This document shows, piece after piece, positions 9,092-18,215 of a DNA stretch of 64,000 nt (its first letter is position 1; each line of letters opens with the position of its first letter). The DNA lies in contig JADKBK010000006.1 of the NCBI GenBank assembly GCA_016715075.1, forward strand, positions 1-64,000, in the 5' to 3' direction. A model generated the notes under the pieces. That model made no database searches. It saw nothing but the letters and a program-made list of their open reading frames with translations, and was not told where the DNA came from. The position numbers were made by a program, and so were the translations under genes. Source of the stretch: Bacteroidales bacterium. GTDB taxonomy: Bacteria; Bacteroidota; Bacteroidia; Bacteroidales; VadinHA17.

Positions 9092-9715
9092 ATGAAAGTT
9101 TACAATATATTCTCACCCGCAAAAGCAGGTTCAGTAGAGTTAAAAAATCGGATTGTTATGGCTCCGATGACAAGGTGCAGGGCAATTGGAAATATCCCCA
9201 ATAAATTAATGGCGGAATACTACAAACAACGCTGCGGAGCCGGTTTGATAATTACAGAAGGTACAGCACCATCTCCTAACGGACTCGGTTATGCGCGTAT
9301 CCCGGGTATCTTCAGTAAACCCCAGGTTGAAGGATGGAAACTGATAACTACAGCAGTACATGATTGCGGCGGAAAAATATTTGTCCAGCTAATGCATACA
9401 GGCAGAATAAGTCATCGGTTTAATATGCCTGAAGGCAGTCATATTATTTCAGCATCGGCTGTGAAAGCAGCAGGACAGATGTGGACAGACTCTGAAAAAA
9501 TGCAGGATTTTCCTGTTCCGGAAGGGATGACATCCGAAGAGCTGATACATACCAAAGCTGAATTTGTCAGTGCAGCTAAAAATGCCATGACTGCAGGCTT
9601 TGACGGAGTTGAATTGCATGGTGCAAATGGGTATTTGCTCGAGCAGTTCCTGTCACCTGTCAGCAATCTGCGAAATGATCTTTATGGCGGAAATATCGAA
9701 AAGCGCTGCCGGTAA
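9092..9715 (+). pseudogene. Old yellow enzyme (NADH:flavin oxidoreductase), N-terminal part of a broken gene
   Basis: FMN-dependent ene-reductase of the OYE/NemA family. This part holds the first half of the TIM barrel: the flavin-binding start KNRIVMAPMTRCRA, the YYKQRCGAGLIITEG strand, FVQLMHTGRIS, and the active-site HGANGYLLEQFLSP followed by N-x-R-x-D-x-YGG. The frame stops at 9713 after NIEKRCR. The expected continuation (a helix, then AVAETIGRDRTGIRLSPYG) can be read in pieces in other frames, requiring several small indels between 9713 and 9792, mostly in G-rich spots. The 3' half resumes at 9802. Probably encodes an enone or nitro-ester reductase when intact. Confidence 0.85.
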
Positions 9716-9801
9716 TTTCTTGAGGAGGGTTGAGCAGTGGCGGAAACAATCGGAAGGGATAGAACGGGAATTCGTCTGTCACCGTACGGGTAGCCAGCGA
9801 T

Positions 9802-10173
9802 ATGCCATTATATCCTGAAATCGAAGCCGTTTACAAATACCTTTCGGAAAAGCTCAATAGCCTGGATATAGCTTATATACATCTTGTAGATCATTCTTCA
9901 ATGGGCTCCCCGGTGGTTCCTCAGGAACTTAAGAAACAGATCAGAAGCAGTTTCAAAAACACAATCATCCTTTCCGGCGGATACGACCTTGAGAGAGCAG
10001 ATAAAGATATCCAGCACGGATTTGGAGACCTGATAGCCTTTGGACGCCCTTTTATCTCCAATCCGGATCTTGTTGAACGGTTTAAAAAGAACTGGAACCT
10101 GACAGGAAACCCGGGTAGTGAATTGCTCTATTCCGATGGTGAAGAAGGTTATACCGACTATTCTCTCTTTTAA
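9802..10173 (+). pseudogene. Old yellow enzyme, C-terminal part of the broken gene
   Basis: Continues the OYE barrel with MPLYPEIEAVYKYLSEKL, AYIHLVDHSSMG, and the FMN phosphate-binding end SGGYDLERADKDI and FGRPFISNPDLVERF, which is the typical OYE C-terminus. The ATG at 9802 is internal, not a true start. The end is intact (TAA at 10171). Combined with 9092-9715 and the scrambled linker this gives about 360 residues, the normal length. Confidence 0.82.
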
Positions 10174-10199
10174 AGCTTGTAAGCATATTCAGTAATTAT

Positions 10200-11093
10200 A
10201 TGGACTTTGTAGATTATTATAAACTATTGGGGATTGACAAATCTGCTACACCTAAGGAGATTAGAAGTGCCTACAGGAAGCTGGCAAGAAAGTATCACCC
10301 TGATCTGAATCCAAATGATAAGGATGCAAATAAGAATTTTCAGCAGATTAATGAGGCTAATGAAGTATTAAGTGATCCTGAAAAGCGAAAAAAATATGAT
10401 CAGTATGGAAAAGACTGGAAACACACAGAGCAATATGAACCGGGCAGTAATACAGGGGAACAACAGTCATATTCAGAGGGGAAGAGATACTCAGGGATGA
10501 AATCTGAAGGCGATTTCTCAGATTTTTTTGAAGCAATGTTTGGGGGAGGAGCAGACGCGGGGAGAAGACGGCATGTTAAATACCGGGGAGAAGATTACAA
10601 TGCTGAATTGCATCTTGAACTGGAGGATGCTCTTAAAACACATAAACAGACCTTAACAGTTAATTCAAAAAAGATCAGAATCAATATCCCTGCAGGAATT
10701 GAGAACGGTCAGGTAATTAAAATCCAGGGGCATGGCGGCGCTGGTATAAATGGCGGACCTAATGGCGATTTGTATATTAAATTTACAATTGCAAATCATT
10801 CAGATATTAAGCGCTCAGGCAATGATCTCTATATGAAGGTAAATCTTGAATTATATACAGCCGTATTGGGAGGCGAAATTACTATTGATACATTAACCGG
10901 AAAGGTGAAACTAAAAGTGAAACCTGAAACTCAGAATGGAACCAAAATAAAGCTAACAGGGAAAGGATTCCCTGTTTATAAAAACGAAGGTCAATTTGGA
11001 GACCTGTATATTACTTATGAAGTTAAGATCCCTACTAATCTGACCGAAAAGCAAAAAACTCTATTTGCTGAATTATCTGAATCAGAAGCTTAA
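10200..11093 (+). CDS. cbpA: DnaJ-class co-chaperone CbpA
   Basis: J-domain protein that stimulates DnaK ATPase. Residues 1-70 are a J domain with the HPD tripeptide at 33-35. A glycine/serine-rich linker follows (about 75-125), then two C-terminal substrate-binding beta domains (LHLELEDALKT, IRINIPAGIENGQVIKIQGHG, GNDLYMKVNLELYTAVLGG). The zinc-finger domain of true DnaJ is absent, which is the CbpA arrangement. The next gene is a CbpM-type modulator only 10 bases away, as in other CbpA operons. ATG 10200 gives the exact J-domain start. Confidence 0.92.
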   Translation: MDFVDYYKLLGIDKSATPKEIRSAYRKLARKYHPDLNPNDKDANKNFQQINEANEVLSDPEKRKKYDQYGKDWKHTEQYEPGSNTGEQQSYSEGKRYSGMKSEGDFSDFFEAMFGGGADAGRRRHVKYRGEDYNAELHLELEDALKTHKQTLTVNSKKIRINIPAGIENGQVIKIQGHGGAGINGGPNGDLYIKFTIANHSDIKRSGNDLYMKVNLELYTAVLGGEITIDTLTGKVKLKVKPETQNGTKIKLTGKGFPVYKNEGQFGDLYITYEVKIPTNLTEKQKTLFAELSESEA

Positions 11094-11103
11094 ATTAAAG
11101 ACA

Positions 11104-11403
11104 ATGCGAACAGACCGGTTAATAGCAATTGATGAGTTTTGTTACAATCATAACATTGAGATCTCGTTCATCAACTCCCTGGATCAAAGCGGACTTATAG
11201 AGGTCACTGTCATTGGAAAAGCTTTATTTATTACTGAGGAACAACTGCATCAACTCGAGAAAATTGTTCGTTTCCATTATGAACTGGATATTAACCTCGA
11301 AGGTATTGAAACCATTAATCATCTTTTGCAGCGAATGGCATTTTTGCAGAACGAGAATCTCACTCTGAGAAACAGGCTTCGCATTTATGAATCTGATGAA
11401 TAA
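11104..11403 (+). CDS. cbpM: CbpM-like chaperone modulator
   Basis: 99-residue protein of the CbpM/MerR_2 family, which binds the J domain of CbpA and inhibits its co-chaperone activity. The pattern is a winged-helix-like start (IAIDEFCYNHNIE), a central strand pair and an ITEEQLHQLEKIVR helix, then a coiled-coil C-terminus (LLQRMAFLQNENLTLRNRL). I start at ATG 11104; the frame extends upstream to 11065 inside cbpA, but the family begins here. It is co-transcribed with cbpA. Confidence 0.8.
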   Translation: MRTDRLIAIDEFCYNHNIEISFINSLDQSGLIEVTVIGKALFITEEQLHQLEKIVRFHYELDINLEGIETINHLLQRMAFLQNENLTLRNRLRIYESDE

Positions 11404-11488
11404 TTACCTGATTCATTTGAAATACTGCTCAGAAATAGTTTCAGAATTAAAGGCTGGTTTAATCCTGAAATTTTCTGAAAGCCATTAA

Positions 11489-13087
11489 CTAGTTTACAAT
11501 TATATTCTGAGTGCTTAATACCAGATTGCCGGATAATATCACTACTGCGTAAAAGCCTGGTTTCAGCTTAATTGGAAACTGAAGTTCAGCCGCTCCTGCC
11601 TCGATGATTTTTTCTATAAAAATTTTACCTGTAAAATCAAAGATCCTTATTATACCAGGTGAAATACCTGTCTCCTGGGTAACGTTCTCAAGCAGTATGC
11701 TCATAAACTGGTGTACAGGATTTGGAAAGATGGTCATTTTGATATTATTGGAAACGGGGTCTGTAATTGTGGCTGTCACATTATTTTTTATAGTATGTGC
11801 AGAGACAGTTGCAACCTGACCGCCGGAAGCACTTTGCAAAGGATTAGCAGATGGTTTGGAATAGGCAACAGTAACGATATCATTTGCTGCAACAGGTGTT
11901 GCCAGTGTCAACCGGACCTTACTCCCCTCGATGGCAACTGTATTCACATTCCTCGCTGTAGAATTTACCTTAACAATAAATGCAGAAGCTGCAGGAATAA
12001 TATTTGCCAGATCCATGCTGAAAGTCATCTGCAAAGAAGAAGGAGCAGCATTTTCTATTACTGAACTGATGTAGGTTGGACTTACTGATACTGATGTATT
12101 AAAGATACGCGCACCTACCTGCCAGGCCCCATTCTGACTGACAGTAGCGGGTGAAACTCCGACAGTCCAGGTTGCTGATGTGGATAAGCCGGCCTGCCAT
12201 GTTGTTCCAAGATCAGTACCATAGTCGAGACGGGCTGCCGGGACAAAATCAACGGTATTATTAAAATTGGGATTAATTACTTTTGAATGTATGTCATATC
12301 CTAAAGCCTGCCACTCAGCAAATGTTTTTTTGGATCCGAGGTAATTGAATACAGGAGTACCTGATTCACAGTAAAAAACATTATAATCTGATTCGAATCC
12401 AGCCAAATCCTCAGACTCTGATACAGTGATGTTATATATCTGATTAACTGTATAAAATATATTATTTTTGATTTTTGTCCCTGAGGAATACGCAACAGGA
12501 TTATCATTGGCATAGATATCAATTAAACCTCTCCATACACCTGTTGATCCATTATACATTTTCTGATTGCTGTATATTGTGTTATTATAGACATTAACTC
12601 CTTTCATGCCTTTGATTGCAAGAGCTGTCGCTATAGGATTCTTTATAATATTATACGCTACTGCTCCTGAGGTATTGGTCATTCCGTTGGATTTACGGAC
12701 AATAGCCATTGGAACTTTATCAAGATAGTTATATTCAATAGTAGCGTTTATGTTATATCCAGTAAATATTCCATGCGTTATGCTCGATAGATCCGTTCCG
12801 TTCCAGGTTAACTTATTCCCGCTTATAATTTCTCCCTTGAGATTATTATTGGTATTCAGGACATCCTCGTCTCCTGCCTGTAATTGATAGCTTGCAGTAT
12901 TAACGGAGGTAATGGAATTATTCCTGTAGAGCAGGGTAGTAGGTACATCGCGCTTAATATTTACACCTGTCCATGTTCCCTTCTCAGTATTATTCACTGT
13001 AACACCCTCTATTGTAAGCTTAGTCTGAGCAAAGAGGAAAGATGAATTTAAAGCTATATATATTATTAGAACTAGTATTTTTTTCAT
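11489..13087 (-). CDS. Secreted parallel beta-helix protein with SwmB-type repeat and type IX sorting domain
   Basis: 532-residue exported protein. Signal peptide at residues 1-21 (ends SSFLFAQ). Residues about 25-330 contain repeated asparagine-rich turns (NNSI, YNYL, NNTIYSNQ, NNIFYTVN) characteristic of a right-handed parallel beta-helix, as in polysaccharide lyases. Residues about 345-430 form a SwmB-like domain (MTFSMDLANIIPAASAF; VRLTLATPVAANDIVTVAYS). The last 80 residues start with PNPVH and match a Por secretion (type IX) C-terminal sorting domain. No catalytic residues are recognised; the N-terminal part looks short for a full lyase. It is a paralogue in architecture of the adjacent PL9-like protein. 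Confidence 0.72.
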   Translation of the reverse strand: MKKILVLIIYIALNSSFLFAQTKLTIEGVTVNNTEKGTWTGVNIKRDVPTTLLYRNNSITSVNTASYQLQAGDEDVLNTNNNLKGEIISGNKLTWNGTDLSSITHGIFTGYNINATIEYNYLDKVPMAIVRKSNGMTNTSGAVAYNIIKNPIATALAIKGMKGVNVYNNTIYSNQKMYNGSTGVWRGLIDIYANDNPVAYSSGTKIKNNIFYTVNQIYNITVSESEDLAGFESDYNVFYCESGTPVFNYLGSKKTFAEWQALGYDIHSKVINPNFNNTVDFVPAARLDYGTDLGTTWQAGLSTSATWTVGVSPATVSQNGAWQVGARIFNTSVSVSPTYISSVIENAAPSSLQMTFSMDLANIIPAASAFIVKVNSTARNVNTVAIEGSKVRLTLATPVAANDIVTVAYSKPSANPLQSASGGQVATVSAHTIKNNVTATITDPVSNNIKMTIFPNPVHQFMSILLENVTQETGISPGIIRIFDFTGKIFIEKIIEAGAAELQFPIKLKPGFYAVVILSGNLVLSTQNIIVN

Positions 13088-13213
13088 TACAAAATTATTA
13101 ATTAATATCCTTAAGTATTTTTTCCCATAAGGCTTGAGAAGCCTGACATCAACTTTTTTTTTCGCTGTGGTTTTAATTATAGAATGGAATTATCTGTTCC
13201 CGGATTATTGTGA

Positions 13214-15103
13214 TTATCTGACAATCAGTTTTTGAGTAGATTCATTCGTTCCACCTGATAACACCATAATAGTATAGATGCCTGACCTGAGATTTATCGG
13301 GAATTTGATACTGGCAACACCTGTGACAAGAATCTTCTCAATAAATAGCTTTCCTGAAACATCAAGTATTCTTACAATCTGTGGTGATGACTGAGGATCG
13401 CTTAAAGAAAATGTGGATGCATATAAAAACAGGATGTTGATCACTTTATGGACAGGATTTGGACTAATTGTCATTGTGATATTGGCAACAGTTCCGTTCT
13501 GTACAGGCGAATTAAGATTATTAATTATTGATTTCGCTGCAAGAGTAACTGCAACTCCTCCTGCATCAGTTTGCAATGGGTTAGTTGCAGGTTTTGTATA
13601 TGATGCTGTAATAATATCACCATATTTAATTGCACTTGCCAGAGTTAGCTGAACCTTGGTTCCTGAAATAGCAACTGAATTTACTGTTCTTGCTGCAGAA
13701 TTGACAAGTATCTTAAATGATGAAGCTGCAGGGATTATTGAATTGTTCAGATTGACATCATAAGTCAGTACCAGTAGAGCAGGTGCTGCATTTTCAACAT
13801 TCCCGGACTTAAATACAGGTGCAGTAACAGCTGTTGATGCGGATTGCAGTTCATATGCTCCCAGATCCGGAGCCTGACCGGTAAATGCGAGTCCAATATC
13901 AACTCCTTTATCAATTAAATCAGAACCTGAGGCAAGATGCATGAAATTAATGTCTGGTAAACTTCCGTCACTTTTTCGCGCACGTTCCAGCTCTTTACCA
14001 TCAAGACTGATAAAATCTGCATTCGTAATACTAACCCCTCCATTCCATGAGTTATTCTTTACATTGGTAATTACACCTAAATCAGTGGCATCCGGTACGT
14101 CCATATAGGAAAGGTTATTCTTAATAGGATATGCTACACCTGACTTGTTAAAGTGAAATCCGCCTCCCCAGTTGCCTGAAAAACTATTTTTATACGAACT
14201 GTTATTATACAATTCAATATTACAGTTTGCATTATTTTCCTGAAAGCCCCATGACTGATTTTTATATGCGATACAATTGACAACTTTTCTCAGAATGGTT
14301 GTTGGTGCGGATATCGTAACCGGACCCAGTTTAAATCCATTGCCATCACCACCAATGGTGACGTTATCTTTTGCATATCCGCAATTCCATGCCCAACAAT
14401 TTTCCACAAGTAAATAACTGTCGTTATTATATATATCAAGCCCGTCATCAGTGCAGTTCCAGAATCTGCATCCCCTGAAAGTATTTCGGCCTCCTGCTTT
14501 TATATTTTCAAAATTACATCCATCTCCATTTTCATATGGGGTACCTGATTCACCAGCAGTAATTTCATCATATTGATCATGCCAATCGGAATTTAGAAAC
14601 AGATTGTCTGTGCAATCTCCTGTCATATAGGAACCTAATCCACTATATGCAAATTCCATATCCTCAAAAATACAATGATTAAAGTTCTCACCTCTCATGT
14701 TACACCACACATAGGAGTCAGCCTGCTCAAAATGAGTTATTTTGATTCCTTTGAAATGAACATAATTACCTGTAAAAAACACTCCGGCCCTGTAATTAGT
14801 CCATGACCAGTTGGGCCCTTTTGAGATTGTCGGAACTTCTCCGGGATATGCCCAGACCTTAATAAGATTTCCTGAAGCTCCATTTTTCCCTGAGAGTCGC
14901 TGTTGGGACGTATATAAATAAGTTCCACCTCTCATATAGATAATATCTCCGGCTCCAACAACAGTCCATGCTTTATTTAATGTATAGAACGGTGAAGTGA
15001 TAGTACCCGGATTGTTGTCACTCCCATTTGTTGCTACGTAATAGTTTGCTGCATTTGCTGCAAAGGGAAGACATAGACATAGTATTATTAATGCTTTTCT
15101 CAT
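13214..15103 (-). CDS. PL9-like pectate lyase with SwmB-type repeat and type IX sorting domain
   Basis: 629-residue secreted protein. Signal peptide 1-18 (LPFAANA), then a beta-helix opening YYVATNGSDNNPGTITSPF and LNKAWTVVGAGDIIYMRGGTY, a start common to secreted polysaccharide lyases. The catalytic region includes DDGLDIYNN and GGDGNGFKLGP, matching the PL9 pectate-lyase signature in which aspartates bind Ca2+ and a lysine acts as base. Residues about 430-535 are a SwmB-like domain and the last 85 residues a type IX sorting domain (PNPVHKVINI). Predicted to cleave pectin or rhamnogalacturonan at the cell surface. Separated from its neighbour 11489-13087 by 126 bases on the same strand. Confidence 0.78.
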   Translation of the reverse strand: MRKALIILCLCLPFAANAANYYVATNGSDNNPGTITSPFYTLNKAWTVVGAGDIIYMRGGTYLYTSQQRLSGKNGASGNLIKVWAYPGEVPTISKGPNWSWTNYRAGVFFTGNYVHFKGIKITHFEQADSYVWCNMRGENFNHCIFEDMEFAYSGLGSYMTGDCTDNLFLNSDWHDQYDEITAGESGTPYENGDGCNFENIKAGGRNTFRGCRFWNCTDDGLDIYNNDSYLLVENCWAWNCGYAKDNVTIGGDGNGFKLGPVTISAPTTILRKVVNCIAYKNQSWGFQENNANCNIELYNNSSYKNSFSGNWGGGFHFNKSGVAYPIKNNLSYMDVPDATDLGVITNVKNNSWNGGVSITNADFISLDGKELERARKSDGSLPDINFMHLASGSDLIDKGVDIGLAFTGQAPDLGAYELQSASTAVTAPVFKSGNVENAAPALLVLTYDVNLNNSIIPAASSFKILVNSAARTVNSVAISGTKVQLTLASAIKYGDIITASYTKPATNPLQTDAGGVAVTLAAKSIINNLNSPVQNGTVANITMTISPNPVHKVINILFLYASTFSLSDPQSSPQIVRILDVSGKLFIEKILVTGVASIKFPINLRSGIYTIMVLSGGTNESTQKLIVR

Positions 15104-15573
15104 CTAACAATTTATTTGACGAACGTGAATAATTATTTGACTAACACGTAATGGTAACGGTATGAAAAACCATTTATTACTCCAATTCTCTTTTATTTTG
15201 TTTTTATCGTACAAGTATCACACAGATAAATAAAAATAAAATAATTCGCAAACAATTAAATTATAGTCCGTTAGCGTGAAAAGCTGATTTTTCTTATATG
15301 TCGGCTTAAAAGAGATCATCCCCTGAAAACACCTAAACCTGCGACGTTGTTCACTTTTTTTTAATCGCCTGCAGTTTTTTTTCAAGGGCTGACCTGTAAC
15401 AATATATTTTTCAGGAACTCGTTCTTAAATCAATATGCAACATAAATAGAAAGCGAGTCTGCACTCCAATGTAGCATTATAAATTGAAGTTATTAATAAT
15501 CCATTAGGCGTACTAATGTTGAGATATGTATCTCATTATTAGATTATAGCGTCTGGTGAAAAAAAGAAAAGCT
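15104..15573. other. Divergent intergenic region between the lyase and a lipoprotein
   Basis: About 470 AT-rich bases without a gene, expected to hold promoters for both directions. Near the lyase start is a perfect 9-mer direct repeat (TTATTTGAC at 15112-15120 and 15133-15141, again 21-bp period). The middle contains poly-T runs (around 15353 and 15376). I do not recognise an RNA or a riboswitch. Confidence 0.4.
15112..15141. promoter_or_regulatory. TTATTTGAC direct repeat, 21-bp period (site D)
   Basis: Two identical 9-mers with 12 bases between them, 9 to 38 bases upstream of the lyase start codon on the opposite strand. The spacing equals that of sites A-C and the sequence is related (TTATxTxAC). 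It may be an operator or part of the leader of the lyase gene. The relation to the other sites is an inference. Confidence 0.35.
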
Positions 15574-16386
15574 ATGAAATTTAAAACTATTTCACTATGT
15601 ATTCTCTTTGTCATGACAATTCTTTCATGTCAAAAAGATGAGTTATCCGTGGTTGACAAAACAGAAGTCATGTATCTGAGTAATGTCATGATTGATGATG
15701 AGCCTTACTATGAATATTTCTACAATGATTCTAATTTAGTAAGCGGCGAAAGCAGTAAATTGGATTATATGGTTCACCATTATAATGCCCTGAATCAGCT
15801 GGTCTCTTCCGATTATTACTGGAACAAGTCTATAATGAGCACTGACATAAAGACTATAGAAACCACTTTGTCGCAAAGTGCTATGATTACAAGTGCATCC
15901 GGTACCAAGGGAGGATCATTTCAATATGAGTACAGCAATGATCTGTTGGCGAAAGTAACCTTTAGCCGGCCCCAGTCAGGTAGCTCAGAATATTCAGTTT
16001 TCAGCTATAACGAGCTTAACAGAATAAACAAGCAGATATTATACTGGAATGAAACTCAGACTGGTTACATTGACTACCTATATGATTTTAAGGGGAACCT
16101 GATTAAAGAATCTCTTTATGATATATCAGAATCAGGTGTTGCTGAACTTAGCACAACAACAAAATATCTGTTCGATGGTAAGCATAATCCTTATAAATCT
16201 TTTAAAGGCATTATGATTCCAGGTCTGTATACTAACTATAATAACATTATTAAAGAAGTATATACGGTATATGTCAAGCCTGGCCAGGGAACTGATCAGG
16301 TACAGGTAACTGAAAACTCCTATGAGTATAATATTAACGGTTATCCTGAAGTTAAAAACGGCAATATTAAATATCTGTACGAATAG
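15574..16386 (+). CDS. Hypothetical lipoprotein
   Basis: 270-residue predicted lipoprotein: basic start, hydrophobic core and a lipobox ending ILSCQKDE, so the lipidated cysteine is about residue 19. The rest is rich in tyrosine, serine and asparagine with repeating strand-like segments (YEYFYNDSNL, FQYEYSNDLLAKVTF, YLYDFKGNLIKESLYD) resembling the YD/RHS-like strands found in many Bacteroidota lipoproteins. No enzyme motif is visible. The ATG at 15574 gives the proper signal; an upstream GTG at 15556 adds six basic residues. It is monocistronic and faces a convergent gene. Confidence 0.6.
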   Translation: MKFKTISLCILFVMTILSCQKDELSVVDKTEVMYLSNVMIDDEPYYEYFYNDSNLVSGESSKLDYMVHHYNALNQLVSSDYYWNKSIMSTDIKTIETTLSQSAMITSASGTKGGSFQYEYSNDLLAKVTFSRPQSGSSEYSVFSYNELNRINKQILYWNETQTGYIDYLYDFKGNLIKESLYDISESGVAELSTTTKYLFDGKHNPYKSFKGIMIPGLYTNYNNIIKEVYTVYVKPGQGTDQVQVTENSYEYNINGYPEVKNGNIKYLYE

Positions 16387-16410
16387 TTTTCACTATTACA
16401 TCCCGGTTAT

Positions 16411-16454
16411 ATATAACTAATCACTGCGAATACGTTTGCAGTGATTAGTTATAT
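16411..16454. terminator. Bidirectional hairpin between convergent genes
   Basis: A perfect 17-bp inverted repeat (16411-16427 and 16438-16454) with a 10-base loop. The right arm contains the stop codon of the reverse-strand gene (16445-16447). The arms are AT-rich at their base, so A/T tracts exist on both outer sides. Position between two converging stops argues for a shared terminator. Confidence 0.65.
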
Positions 16455-17059
16455 GTAACCTTTGCTTTTTGTGAGTGAAAAAAGGTAAGCCCGTTAATTT
16501 CAGTCATATTAAGAACATTAAATCCATATTCACCAAGCAATATGGAAATTTCCGTTTTGGACATGTATTTGTAGACTCTGGAATCCATAAGACTGTACAA
16601 CATGTTTAAAAACGGGAATGATGATACGATTCCATGGTCGATCTCATCCATTGCCTTTTTATTATCCCTGGATGACCTGAATTTCAGTTCATATCCGTTA
16701 ACCTTCTCATTATTTGTGAAACATCCTACAAAATTGCTTTTTGGAGGCAGATAGTACAGGCATGATTGAAGAAAACCTTTGATGTCTTTTATCCTGTTAA
16801 GTTCTTTAAGGTTGATTAAAGTTTTCACACCGCTCAGTTCTTCTTGATCATAGTAATAATGATGTTCTGAAGAGAGTACAATTAGTTCTGGTTTATCTGC
16901 AAGGCACAATGATTCCACATATTTATAAAAGCTCTCACCACCTTCAGACAGAAGCCTGTCAAGTGCTTCATTAATTCTGCTATACCCGAAGGGTCCTCTT
17001 GCCGGGTCTGGTTTTATTATATTCAACCGGTTATCCCGATTCTGTATCATCTCAATCAT
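16445..17059 (-). CDS. Hypothetical protein, methyltransferase-like C-terminus
   Basis: 204-residue soluble protein I cannot assign firmly. The second half has the layout of the end of a class I SAM-dependent methyltransferase: a helix FLQSCLYYLPPKSNFVGCF, later a helix SKTEISILLGEYGF followed by a strand and TFFHSQKAK. The glycine-rich SAM-binding motif is not visible in the first half, so it is either divergent or a non-catalytic relative. The stop codon lies in the arm of a hairpin terminator shared with the lipoprotein gene. Confidence 0.5.
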   Translation of the reverse strand: MIEMIQNRDNRLNIIKPDPARGPFGYSRINEALDRLLSEGGESFYKYVESLCLADKPELIVLSSEHHYYYDQEELSGVKTLINLKELNRIKDIKGFLQSCLYYLPPKSNFVGCFTNNEKVNGYELKFRSSRDNKKAMDEIDHGIVSSFPFLNMLYSLMDSRVYKYMSKTEISILLGEYGFNVLNMTEINGLTFFHSQKAKVTYN

Positions 17060-17422
17060 CTGTGATTATCTCAAAAGTAAATTATCTGCTGTATTGATTT
17101 GATTGCTTAAATTATCAATTCACAGCACACATACAAAGGTGACACGATATCTGGTGTAATTTTTATAGTATTATTGGAATTAGTTACATAATTCATATAA
17201 TTCCGGATATACATTCCAGGTAAATCGGCTCCATTAAATACTTCAGTTGCCTGTTATTGTGAGAATTATGCAAATTTTTCTCAGGATTTTGTAATAGCTG
17301 ATCACCCCGGGGGACATAATTTTACCGTCGAAATTCAGAATGCCAGCCTGAACTGATTTGCGTTGACTGGTATAGCTGTTTAATTAACTTTTTGGATGTA
17401 ATATAAATGAAAACATTAAATT
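17060..17422. other. Divergent intergenic region
   Basis: About 360 bases between divergently transcribed genes. It contains one isolated GTTACATAA (17183-17191, the reverse complement of the TTATGTAAC motif) without a partner at 21 bp. No gene, RNA or repeat is recognised. Confidence 0.35.
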
Positions 17423-18154
17423 ATGATAAAACTCAGATTCCTGAAAAGTATACATTTACTTCTGTTTTTGATGCTGACCATCAGGGCAGCAGCCCCTGAT
17501 GTAAAAGTTGCCTTTATAGCAGTATCCCCCCCGATAGATGTTTATGCCAGGCTTATCAGGGCAGTTATAATGGTCGAAAGTTACGGAGATACGATGGCAT
17601 ATAATTTGAATGAAGAGGCAATCGGAGCTTTTCAGATCAGGCCAATAAGACTCCTGGATTACAACCAGAGAACCGGGAATAAGTTTAAAATTGAGGATTG
17701 CTACAATTACCGTCTCTCAAAAGAGATATTTCTCTATTATGCAAAGCGGGCAAATTCGACTGATTATGAACTGATTGCCAGGAACTGGAATGGTTCAGGA
17801 GAAACTACTCTTGATTATTGGAAAAAGTCAAAGCACATCTGTAGTCAACAATTTCCCTGTAATGACTATGACTTTAAATATGTGAATAATGTAAAAATTT
17901 CACAAAGTTATGTAATTCGCATCGGACAAATCAGGTTTAACTTTGGTACTTACTTAATAACCAAAACTATGTCTCTTCTCACAATTGCAATTGTCCTTAT
18001 TGTTACCGGTGTTATTCTCTGGCTGGTCAACAACTACATCCCGATGGATGGTACAATCAGAAGAATATTGAATATTGTTGTAGTAATTGTAGTTATCGTC
18101 TGGCTCCTGAAGGTATTTGGAATTTTTAATTACCTGAAGGATTTTCACATTTAG
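17423..18154 (+). CDS. Lysozyme-like/transglycosylase domain fused to a Thivi_2564-type membrane segment
   Basis: 243 residues in one open frame. After a signal peptide (about 1-23), residues 35-150 resemble an SLT-type lysozyme fold: IRAVIMVESYGDTMAYN with the candidate catalytic glutamate, AIGAFQIRPI, and a closing ARNWNGSG. Residues 183-243 match a separate small membrane-protein family (MSLLTIAIVLIVTGVILWLV, then NYIPMDG and a second helix). That segment starts with an in-frame ATG at 17969 and is normally an independent protein of about 60 residues. The linker (residues about 150-182) looks like translated intergenic DNA and carries a TAACTTTG (17938-17945) resembling a Bacteroidota -7 box. 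Either a true fusion or two genes with a lost stop. Confidence 0.6.
   Translation: MIKLRFLKSIHLLLFLMLTIRAAAPDVKVAFIAVSPPIDVYARLIRAVIMVESYGDTMAYNLNEEAIGAFQIRPIRLLDYNQRTGNKFKIEDCYNYRLSKEIFLYYAKRANSTDYELIARNWNGSGETTLDYWKKSKHICSQQFPCNDYDFKYVNNVKISQSYVIRIGQIRFNFGTYLITKTMSLLTIAIVLIVTGVILWLVNNYIPMDGTIRRILNIVVVIVVIVWLLKVFGIFNYLKDFHI
17969..18154 (+). CDS. Thivi_2564-like small membrane protein (alternative internal start)
   Basis: Starting at ATG 17969, this in-frame segment encodes 61 residues with two transmembrane helices separated by NYIPMDGTIRRIL, the hallmark of the Thivi_2564 family of small membrane proteins. Family members are stand-alone, so translation from here is likely even if the upstream fusion is also made. 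A weak hairpin (18156-18174) and T-run follow. Confidence 0.55.
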   Translation: MSLLTIAIVLIVTGVILWLVNNYIPMDGTIRRILNIVVVIVVIVWLLKVFGIFNYLKDFHI

Positions 18155-18215
18155 AAAAGGGAGACTCCTTTTTTTCGAATTAATTTTTTTCCCTATTATT
18201 TAATATACAGTAACA

